A stretch of 64,000 bases of DNA. Origin: Zeugodacus cucurbitae. Lineage: Eukaryota; Arthropoda; Insecta; Diptera; Tephritidae. The position numbers and the translations under genes are program-made. The stretch covers positions 41,486,001 to 41,550,000 of the forward strand of contig NC_071671.1 of NCBI RefSeq assembly GCF_028554725.1, written 5' to 3'. A model generated the notes under the pieces. It saw nothing but the letters and a program-made list of their open reading frames with translations. It had not been told where the DNA came from and did no database searches. Positions 55,499 to 64,000 of this stretch are shown here, piece after piece; position 1 is the stretch's first letter; each line of letters starts with the position of its first letter.

Positions 55499-56998
55499 AG
55501 AGTAAAGAGAGAAAGTTAAATACGGTAGTGTACGGAATAATTTCAAGGTGTTTCACCACAGGTTGTTGCTCTGTTATGCGGGGGTTTCATAACATAAAAT
55601 TTAATAACTCTCAAAGTCAACCACAACCCGTGAAATTGGTTGCCATTTAAGTTTTTGAGACAATAACTTTCGATCAAAATTGACAACTTAAGGAAAATAT
55701 CAAATTTTATGCTCAATTTTTCGATAAGACTATTACTCTAATAGTATGATCATCACATAGTTTAATGTAATTACTATGAGAGCTAAATGAAAACGTAATT
55801 GAATGACACGTTCAAATAAAACCACCCAATGTCACCTGTCAGATATATTTTAGAAGTGAACGTTGTTATATGTATATGTGTACTGGAATTTATGTGGGTC
55901 GAAATTTCCGAACAGATTCTTGAGTATAACCCCAGTTCAACTAATCACCAAAAGCATTAATGTATTCTGCGAAGCTTTCGAAATTAAATCAAAATCTATT
56001 AAGATATTTTCAAGTAGCTCTGTTTGCAAGTGTGATCATCGCATTGAAATCCTACTTGGTGTCAAATTATATGAATGAATTTGTTGTCATTACCGTCCGT
56101 ACGTGCCAAGTGGCATGCAATCTAACAATGCCACAGAATGGTGGTATGCAGTTAACATATTGCGTAATTTAGGAACATTTCATAGGCATGCAAATATGAC
56201 AGAGGCAGTGTCATACCCTGTTGGGAAAACATTATATTGTAATAAAAATTTACAATCAATACCAAATTGATCGTGAGAGATTTATAGGATTTACACTTAT
56301 CCTGTAATCTTTTGTGCTCTACTGTTAAGCAAAATAATGAGGAATTGTTTTACTGAATATATATTTTGTTTTCTATATTTCGATTTTAGTGCCTAACTGT
56401 GAAAATCGGAGAATACTCTTTTTTAACTTATGACTCAATCTCAAAGAAACAATTAGTTTGGTTATTATTATTAGGTGAATTGTTTTTATAACATCCTATT
56501 GACCTGAGAACAGTGCGTTGCAACATTATTGTCACGTTCACAGCAAGTTATCTGTGTCATAAACCATTTATGCCATTTTGATTATCAAGTTATGCGAAAT
56601 TTTCAAGTGGCGGTTGACCAAAAATACCAAACCTATTGACTGCACCAGCTCGACCAAAGTAATCATATAAACAAAGTGTTATATAATATTGTGGTGATCG
56701 TAAGTATTTATTGTATAATAAGCTGTGTGAAGTATGTTTCGAATAGTTGTTTTTGGCGCTATTGGCAATTCAATGAAATTCCCTAAATAATTATTTTGCA
56801 TGATTACATAATGGATCGGCAAAGTAGTTTGCGGTTTTTGTGGCTTTTAGAATTAATATTGAAATTCATACATAAATATCTCAATTAGTGCAATTAAAAT
56901 TATCTTAATTAATTGTTTTTTGTTAAATATTAATAAAAAAAAGTAAAAGGCATTGCTTGGGAGAACGGGTGACTAAACTTTTTTTACTTTTAATACTT
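55499..56998. other. AT-rich stretch without recognised features
   Basis: Two overlapping frames of 70-71 codons (55863-56172) are not recognisable. No repeats were identified in 1.5 kb, which is the longest featureless segment in the window. Confidence 0.4.
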
Positions 56999-57382
56999 TA
57001 CCAACATGTTATACAGAGTATAACACCTAATGGTTGCTTAAAACTTAAACGAGTTAGATATAGAGTTATATATGTTATCAGGATAACGAGTATAGTTAAA
57101 ATCTTTGAGTGTCTGACCATTGGTCTCCGCTAGCGATAACTTAAATAAAAATTGAGATATCTTAACCACAATGAGTGGGATGGTATTGCTGATATGTCCA
57201 TTGCCACGCCCACAATATCCGTTAAGCAAAAAGCTATAAAGCCAATCAAAAATAAGTTCTACAAATTGATATATAGAATCACAGTAGGAGCAACTGTGGT
57301 TCCAAAATTCTGGTTCGTCTTCTAATAAATTTTTTATACGCATATATCTCGAAAACCAGTAAAGGTGCATTATCTAAATAAT
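56999..57382 (+). mobile_element. Helentron-like copy, left part, split by the LINE
   Basis: A decayed 5' end (ACATGTTATACAGAGTATAA) is followed by AACGAGTTAGATATAGAGTT, CATTGCCACGCCCAC and CTCGAAAACCAGTAAAGGTG. The sequence breaks at TATCTAAATAAT, where the LINE poly-A lies. It resumes at 62650. Confidence 0.72.
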
Positions 57383-57503
57383 TTTTTTTTTTTTTTTTAT
57401 TTTTATTTTATTAAAGCTTACATAATAAACAAATTATTAAATAAACTAAAGTACGCAGCGCTAGCATCATAGGCTTTCGGCTGACTGGTGGGAAAAATAG
57501 AAA

Positions 57504-60500
57504 CTAGTTTAAATACATCGAAGGAGATCTGAAGGATAGATAATTGTAAATTTTAGATATGTTGCTAATAGTAGGGTTCATTAAAAGCTGAATAGGATCA
57601 TCGTTGTTAAAGTTTATAAGTCTGAGGCTGTCCAGAGCGGGACAAAAAACGAGAAGGTGTAGCACACTAACCGTTGACTCACAAAAGGGACATTGGCTGA
57701 TGCGACTGCCATCCAGAAGGTGTGCATTGGTAATGATAGTGTGCCCAATGCGGAGTCTGATGTACGGAGTGATGAGATTGACTGCCAGAGAGGTCGGAAA
57801 GTTAGGTTTCGTGCGATTTGGGTTAATTCTTGAGTAATGGTGATTGTAAATTACCCAATCAGCAGCTAAATTGGTATTTCTCAGTTGAGCGACGAGCCGG
57901 TAGATGTCGCCCTTAACGAAAAGTGGTGAGGTTATAGTGGGAGAGTGACACATTTCCTTGGCAATTGAGTCCGCAAGCATGTTTCCAATTATTCCCGAGT
58001 GGCTGGGAACCCACATAATTCTGAGCTTATGTGGGAGCAATATCAAAATGTCTCTGATGGCGCAAATGATGTAATTGGAGTTATTGCTGTTTTTTAAAGC
58101 TTGAAAGCAGGATAAACTGTCAGTACATATAATATATTTTCCTTTGTTTAGCTTTGAGTATTGAACAGCTTTAAGAATTGCGGTAGCTTCAGCTGTAAAT
58201 ATTGAACAGAAGGAAAATAGCAGGCCATACGAAATAGGGTTATCATCTTCACTAACTGCAGCGAAGGAGGTGTGAGTTCCTTTTGATCCGTCTGTGAATA
58301 GGAGTTTCCAACCAGCTGATTTGAGAGGAGCTGTTACTTTCAGGAAGTGGGCTTTATAAACATTGCTAGAAGTATTGTTCTTTCGTAGTTGAACTAAATC
58401 GGAAACAAATGAGGCTTCATTCACACGCCACGGGGGGTGTTTGATATTCCAGGGTAAAGCTATTTTATGCGGTAACTCATTTTCTTTAACAAACATGGCG
58501 CATTTGTATAACGATGATTGAATCTTTGGCGATCGTATACGTGTCAGAGCTGAGTGGAAATCCTTTTTCAGAATAAAACTGGGATTGATTACGAGCTTAG
58601 GATAGAGTTTATATAAGCTGTCTTCAATAATGTCTTTTAAAAAAGGAAGTCCAGATTCAGGCAATATGTTTTTTATCGGAGATGTTGGAAACGCACGAAT
58701 TGAACGACGGGCAGCAGAATGATACGGAGCGGCAAGCAGCTTAATATGATTTTTTGAATGGTGTCCATATATTTCTAAGCCGTAATTAATTATTGATAAG
58801 ATGAGAGCTTTGGTGACCTTTACCAGTAGAGCCGGGCCAATGAGTGAGCGCTTACATGAAAGATACTTGATTATGTTTAAGTTAACAAATAGTCTTTTTC
58901 TTACATATTGACAATGTTGCTTAAATGAATACTTAGAGTCTAATATTAAGCCTAGGAACTTAAAACTATGTGTACAGATTAAATTTATATTATTAACGGT
59001 AAGTGTGGGTGTATTACAATGATGTTTCTTGCAAATATGTAATAACTTAGATTTAGAGGAAGAAATTGACGTGCCCGAAGAACCAGACCAGTGGATTAAG
59101 AGGGATAAGATTCTAGAAAAGGAAGACGTAACAACGGACAAATCGGAGGCATTAGAAAATAATATTAAATCATCAGCATAGATTTGGTGACTGATATTAG
59201 GGAAGTCAGATAAAATTGTACTGATTTCATCAAATGCGATAATAAAAAGAATGACTGAAAGGGGGGAACCTTGGGGTGTTCCATTATCAAGAGGAAGTAT
59301 AGAGGATCGGACATTAGAAACAAGTACACTATTTTTACGTTTAGTGAGAAAAGATTTAACAAAGTTATATATATGTGAGCCGACTTTCCATTTTCTGAGC
59401 TGCCTTAATACCACGTGTATACCAATACGATCAAAAGCTTTTAAAAAATCAAGTGAAAGAATCGACACATGATTTTTGTGGGATAATGCATCGGAGACAA
59501 ATTGGTCAAGATGCAGAAGAGCATCTAACGTCCCCTGCCCCTTCTTAAATGCAAACTGGTTATGGTGAATAAGATTGTTAGATTGAGCATACCAGGATAG
59601 CCTGATAGCAATGATTTTCTCCATAAGTTTACCTAAACAAGGTAGGAGGGATATAGGCCGATAACTATTGACTTCGCAGGGGGGCTTACCAGGTTTTAAA
59701 ATGGGAATGACAGCGCTGGTTTTCCAAAGAAGAGGATAGTTGCCTGTCCGAAGGATGTTATTATAAAGATTAATTAGACGGGATAGCAGGAAGGGAGGGA
59801 GGTGTTTAATAATAGGGTAGGATATTTTATCAATCCCTGGGGTTTTGCCTTTAACTACAGTGAGTGCAGAGAGGAGTTCAAAAATGGATATATCAGAATC
59901 TAAAAACCTAGCTGAAGAAGACAAGTTCGAGGGAGGAAGGTAAGGGGAGGAGAGAATGGACAGTTTGCTGGAGTAAAATTCAGGAGAAAAACTGGAATCC
60001 GAGGAAACGTTGGAAAAGTGAAGCGCAAATTCTAAGGCTATATCTTGCGGATATAGTAGGTTGCCACGAGGAGAAGTGAGGAGAGAAATCGGAGAAAAGG
60101 AGGTTAAACCAGACAGTCTCCTTATGTCAGCCCAGATCTTTTTTTGGTTAGAAGAGGAATTGATTTCGCTAGTGAACTTTTGAAAACAGAGTACTTTAGC
60201 AGCTTTCGCCTTACGACGAAAAATCGCATTAGATTTTTTGTATTGCATCAAGTTAGCATTTGAGCGAGTGCGCTTAAATTGGTGCCAAGCAAATTGTTTT
60301 TGTTGTCTCAACGCACAAAGTTCACTATTCCACCAACGAGGTGCAGGTTTGAGTGATTTAGAGGAGGACTGAGGTATGGAATAATTGGCTGCAGAACGGA
60401 TAATTTTTTGAATACGTGAGGACTCCTGATGGACATTGGACGAAATGGGGAAAAGACAGGAAAGAGATTTGCAGAAATGTTCAAACTTATCCCAATCAGC

Positions 60501-61204
60501 CAAGTCTGTTTTAAAGTGTACTCTAGTTTTAAACCGGGATGCATGATGGGGAGAGGAAATTTTAGAAAGAATGGGGAAGTGATCGCTACCATGTAGGTCA
60601 TCAATCCGGAGCCATTCGGTTTTAGTGAGTAGGGATGAGGAACAAAGCGATAGGTCAATATGTGTAAAGGAAGAGTGAGTGGAAAAGTGGGTGGGGGAAC
60701 CGTCATTAAGAACAATGCAGTTAGAACCAAGTATAAAATCTTCAATAATTCGACCTTTGGGATTAGCTGAGGGAGACCCCCAAAGGGGGCTCCAAGCGTT
60801 AAAATCACCGGCCAGTAAGAAAGGGGTAGTACAAGACGGGACGAGATGAAATATATCACTTAAAGTGAATGATTCATTAGGAGGGGAATAGGCACAAATA
60901 ATGATGAGTTTGTTAGGAGAAAGAATTTCTATGGAGAGGGAGGAGATGTTTGAAGGAGTAGGGGGAGGGTGTTATGTGGTACTTTTCTGTTGATAAGAAT
61001 GGCTATTCCCTGTTTGCTGGTGGTATTGTTGGGGAGGTTATAAAAATAACCTATATATGCCTTGGGGGTATGAGCTACAATATTGTTGGCAAGATGAGTT
61101 TCATTTAATAAAATTGCTGAGGGGTTGAATATTTTAATTAAAAGTTCGAGTTCGATGTAGTTATTTAAGTATCCGTTGATATTCCACTGAAGGATGGATA
61201 ACAT
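57504..61204 (-). pseudogene. I-clade ORF2: AP endonuclease, reverse transcriptase and RNase H, one frameshift
   Basis: ORF2 makes the target nick, copies the RNA and degrades it. ATG at 61204 begins MLSILQWNINGYLNNYIELE with the endonuclease motif, then LLNETHL. A frameshift lies in the C-rich run near 60965-60975. After it the frame continues IIICAYSPPNESF, LAGDFNAWSP and DLHGSDHFPILSK, the catalytic SDH of the endonuclease. It then stays open for 999 codons from 60503: NSYRPISLLPCLGKLMEKII, LSLDFLKAFDR, GTPQGSPLSVILFI, YADDLILFS (active site near 59180) and, from about 58300, the RNase H with LLFTDGSKG, ECxD-type motifs (FTAEATAILKA, ICTDSLS) and WVPSHSGIIGNMLADSIAKE. The C-terminal CPFCEST...HLLVFC knuckle is present. 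Only the single shift separates it from an intact protein. Confidence 0.9.
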
Positions 61205-61243
61205 GGATAAAAAAAAAAAAATAATAATGTGAGGTAAGGGGAT

Positions 61244-62417
61244 TTATTGTTCCATCAACGAGGGTGAAGGAGATGAAAGGGAGGAGGAAGTTGGATTGGT
61301 GTTATGAGCAAGAGGAGAGATGGCAAAAGATGCCAGGGGAGATAAGGTGTGTGAGGCGGGCGATGGGATGTGAGAAAGTGGAGAGAAAGATGGGGAGGGG
61401 GAAGAATTCAAGGGAGAGGGGTATTGAAGAGGGGAGTTCTTTGGAGTTTCTGGAAGTTCTATGTGATGCAATGAATTGATGGTGGAGGATGATACGTTGT
61501 TAGCCTTTGTTGTTGTTGCGTTATTATTAAGGTTAGAATTTTTTGATATTGAAGTATTATCTTTGTTATTAGGATTTTTTGAGTTGCATGGTGCATTTGT
61601 GTATAGTTTTAATCTTTAATATTTCTTTCGATTGAATAAATTTAGGGCAAGCATTAGAGGACGAGGGGTGTTCCCCGGCGCAGTTCGCGCAGTAAACTCT
61701 GGTGCAATCAGAAGGTGAAGGGTGGTTAGGAGGAAGGTTGCAAATGACACAGGAAGGAGTTTTTTGGCAGTGTTTAGCGGTGTGTCCTAATAACTGACAA
61801 GTTTTGCAGCGCATAGGATTAGGGTAGTACGGACGGACATCTAGGGTTCTCCAGGCTACATCAATTCTGTTAGGAAGTGTATATTTATTGAATGTTAATA
61901 ATACGGCACCAGTAGGTACGCGAACGCCTTTAACCAATTTGTTAAACTTATGGACTGCAGAGACACCTTGTTCCTTGAGACCTTCGATTATTTCATCGTC
62001 GCTAAGTTGGCAAATAAAGGGGGCATAAATTGTGCCCTTGACTGAGTTAAGGGTGCTGTGAAGAGCGACTTCAACAGCGCCTGCACCGGGTAGATTCGTA
62101 GTGGAAAGGAATTTATCAGCAATTTTTTGATTTTTTACAAGGAGGAGTAGGCTGCCATCGCGAAGTGACGAAATGTTGTTAATATCTTTACTGATAGATT
62201 GAATACCTTTATAAATCGCAAAGCAGGAGATGGATGTAATAGGTTTACTGGCATCCCGCGACTTAATGACGAGGTATTTGGGGTCATCCTTCTTTGTTAT
62301 CGGGAGTTCCGGAAATTGGTCCAACGTTGTTTGTTCAGGCTTTTTTCTTTTAGTCTTCTGGGCTGTGGATAATAGGGCAAACCTATTATCACCCAGATTG
62401 TTGGCCCCAGGGGGCAT
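61244..62417 (-). pseudogene. I-clade ORF1: RNA-binding protein with three CCHC-type knuckles, frameshifted
   Basis: The first 282 codons from 62417 begin MPPGANNLGDNRFALLSTAQ. They contain an RRM-like central part and, at about residues 204-217, 223-238 and 243-257, three zinc knuckles (CKTCQLLGHTAKHC, CVICNLPPNHPSPSDC, CANCAGEHPSSSNAC). A stop follows at 61569. In the next frame a stop-free tail continues from about 61590 to 61244: NSKNPNNKDNTSISKNSN, then a Ser/Pro-rich stretch ending SLMEQ. The tail ends 37 bp before the ORF2 start. I infer one ORF1 of about 390 residues with a frameshift near 61600-61620. ORF1 proteins coat the element RNA. Confidence 0.85.
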
Positions 62418-62649
62418 TGTGAAAACTATTACTTTTTATGTATGCAAAACTGTATGAATGTAGTACAAGTTAACAATAAGAAATAGTCACAACGAGAAAT
62501 TAACAATAAAAGAAAAAGTTCTTTGTAAATAACTGTAAAGTGGCGTTATAGCACAGATACCGCTAGAATTGCAGATGCTCAACAACAGCACTAGCGAGAG
62601 AAAGAAAAAAGATGCGACCGTACGGTATGACAATACATCCAAGACTGTA

Positions 62650-62786
62650 TATCTAAATTATATCGAAACATTTTTCTTCATTACCTCGTCAAAAGATGTG
62701 AAAAGATGGGAAATCGTATAACAACCACGACCGCCCCCATACAAAGATAATGCTCAACCGATTTCAACGAAATTTAGTATGTAATA

Positions 62787-62795
<9 letters not shown>
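62650..62795 (+). mobile_element. Helentron-like copy, right part of the element split by the LINE
   Basis: It continues TATCTAAATTATATCGAAAC, as expected after the left part at 57382. It shares GAAAAGATGGGAAATCGTAT and CCCCCATACAAAG with the 54601 copy. It ends at a (TA)n tract. Confidence 0.65.

Positions 62796-62821
<26 letters not shown>
62796..62821. repeat. (TA)n tract, probable tail of the adjacent RTE derivative
   Basis: About 13 TA units directly abut the 3' end of the minus-strand RTE derivative. RTE elements end in short simple repeats, so this is probably its tail rather than an unrelated microsatellite. Confidence 0.6.
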
Positions 62822-62824
<3 letters not shown>

Positions 62825-63060
62825 GCGTAGGAACCGCTTTAAGCGTATATAGCCGAATCCACTAGAGCGCGCCACTCACCTTCTCACTTTAGCTCGCCTT
62901 TAAACGGATGTCTGTTGGCTACCCAGAGGATACTTGGTCTAAACCCGGAGGTCGTGAGCTGCTTGAGTCATATGCAAAAAAATCGTTCCTGGCCATTCCC
63001 AAGTGAATGGCAATCAGAAACTTTCCTCACTTGCGTGAACTGCTACATATGAACCCCATC
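62822..63060 (-). mobile_element. Short internally deleted RTE derivative (5' end fused to 3' end)
   Basis: In reverse complement it starts GATGGGGTTCATATGTAGCA and follows the 5' region of the 4941 element through GAGCTAAAGTGAGAAGG. It then jumps directly to TGGCGCGCTCTAGTGGATTC and GGCTATATACGCTTAAAGCG, the last 55 bp of the family before its tail. All coding sequence is absent. It has both ends and is about 240 bp, like a SINE-type derivative that could be mobilised by the RTE machinery. Confidence 0.82.
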
Positions 63061-63249
63061 TCCCCAATTTCAACTCCATACTACATTATATTTTAACTTT
63101 CACAGAATCAAAAATCTTAATATTTGGTACAATATTATAAGAAAAATCAGGAGGGGTTAACCGATATTTCCGATTCGATTCGAAAATTTTTGGAAGAACG
63201 ATGTCATTATAGTGCCATTCCATTTTATTTCGATGTGTTCACGGGTTTT

Positions 63250-63425
63250 GATTTATATATTGTAAAGCGAACGATTCAGGTGCAAACTAAAATTTTTGTA
63301 TGCGGAAAGTAGGGGTGGTTGTGAACCGATTTCGTTCTTTTCCAAGTTGTCAATAAACCATTACATACTAAATTTCGTTGAAATCGGTTGAGCATTATCT
63401 TTGTATGGGGGCGGTCGTGTATAAT
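63250..63425 (-). mobile_element. Helentron-like fragment in inverted orientation
   Basis: GATTTATATATTGTAAAGCG, GTGGTTGTGAACCGATTTCG and AAATTTCGTTGAAATCGGTT follow the minus-orientation order of the family. The last 65 bp mirror 62727-62790 almost exactly. No termini are present. Confidence 0.65.
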
Positions 63426-64000
63426 ATATATGGAGTTGAAAATTAGTGAAATCTAATGATTTTATTGAATTACTCATTAAAATAAGCCAACTTGAAAAAT
63501 AAATTCTATACCAATCTGTCAGTAATTGGACATAATACTTCTGTAAACTATTGCACATGAATTTTCCTTAATATAAAGTCCACTCTTTGTAATGAGTGTT
63601 AATAAATTGCTCTTTTTGGAAATATTCCTTAATGAACATTCCATTGGACTAAATTGAGCTGTTCGAGCTACAAATCATGTCAAACAAACCTTTATCATTC
63701 AGCATTTTTACTGAAATTATATATTTAATTGCCATTTATGGGATTTTAAGCCGAAAAAGTGCGTAGGATTATTTGATGAAAATACAAGGTTGAATGCAAA
63801 AGTTTATATATACATATTTCTAAATACAAATGGATGTATGTATGCTATAGATATTGTTGTTGATTTTTTTACGTAACGTGCATGATGTAATAATAAAGGA
63901 AGTAATCCTATTAATAATTTATTTGGAACGATGTGAGTTAGATGGAAATTCATGAATACGAGCCAATGGTCCGCAAAGTTGCTTTGTAGCAACAAAGAAG
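63426..64000. other. Right edge, AT-rich, no recognised features
   Basis: No motif recognised. The last 30 bases contain a GTTGCTTTGTAGCAAC inverted repeat, which might be the edge of another Helentron-like copy but is too short to call. Confidence 0.4.

Larger units (their letters stand above)
57383..62649 (-). mobile_element. I-clade non-LTR retrotransposon, near full length (about 5.3 kb)
   Basis: The 3' end has AATAAA-type signals and a poly-A tract (T-run at 57382-57399). The 5' end lies near TACAGTCTTGG; I-clade elements usually begin CAGT. TATCTAAATAAT on the left and TATCTAAATTAT on the right (62650-62661) form a 12-bp target duplication with one mismatch. Two ORFs follow the LINE order. 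Two frameshifts are seen, one in each ORF. Confidence 0.88.

Noticed and set aside
60308..60859. 183-codon minus-strand frame as a separate gene
   Set aside because: It is out of frame with the endonuclease: the adjacent frame contains LAGDFNAWSP and HGSDHFP, the real coding frame.
1..64000. tRNA, rRNA, CRISPR or bacterial-type operons
   Set aside because: No cloverleaf with conserved A/B boxes, no rRNA-like block and no regularly spaced direct-repeat array was seen; introns and eukaryotic transposons exclude a prokaryotic origin.
63970..64000. Start of another Helentron-like copy at the right edge
   Set aside because: Only a short GTTGC/GCAAC inverted repeat is visible; the window ends before it can be confirmed.

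Overview
The window is eukaryotic, AT-rich and intron-bearing, and it is dominated by transposable elements. It comes from a dipteran. The single host gene I can support is the 5' half of the receptor tyrosine kinase gene torso on the minus strand: five exons between 4239 and 14857, all with GT-AG junctions and matching phases, whose peptide aligns with the Drosophila Torso ectodomain. Together with a DD41D (rosa-type) mariner and abundant DINE-1-like repeats, this suggests a higher fly, plausibly a tephritid; the species is inference. The kinase exons lie beyond the left edge. Exon identity rests on remembered Drosophila sequence, not on a search.

Layout. 1-4238: old LINE, MITE and Tc1 scraps downstream of torso exon 5. 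4239-14857: torso, whose introns hold an antisense RTE-type retrotransposon, several Helentron/DINE-1-like copies and an inverted-repeat element. 14858-29275: upstream DNA with long Helentron-like copies, one of them split by a canonical Helitron (TC...CTAG, no target duplication) that holds a decayed Pif1-type helicase and a further Helentron-like fragment. 29276-32900: a pogo/Tigger element with an in-frame deleted transposase, nested in another inverted-repeat element, then a pogo-type MITE. 33000-37400: a broken mariner, nested MITEs, a Helentron-like copy and a decayed piggyBac. 37660-49300: RTE, LINE and mariner fragments and six MITE copies, some nested. 49336-53561: a four-element nest (inverted-repeat element, a deleted mariner, a dead piggyBac, and inside the piggyBac an intact DD41D mariner). 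54600-64000: a Helentron-like copy split by a nearly full-length I-clade LINE of about 5.3 kb, followed by a short internally deleted RTE derivative.

Apart from torso, little here works as a host pathway. The genes are transposition machinery at different stages of decay. The only full-length uninterrupted transposase is the DD41D mariner (361 aa, D159/D252/D294). Two other transposases have lost the catalytic core but keep an open frame through the DNA-binding half (Tigger 380-396 aa, mariner 159 aa). The nesting gives a relative chronology for about a dozen insertions. Most of the remaining sequence is AT-rich and unassigned, and is recorded as such.
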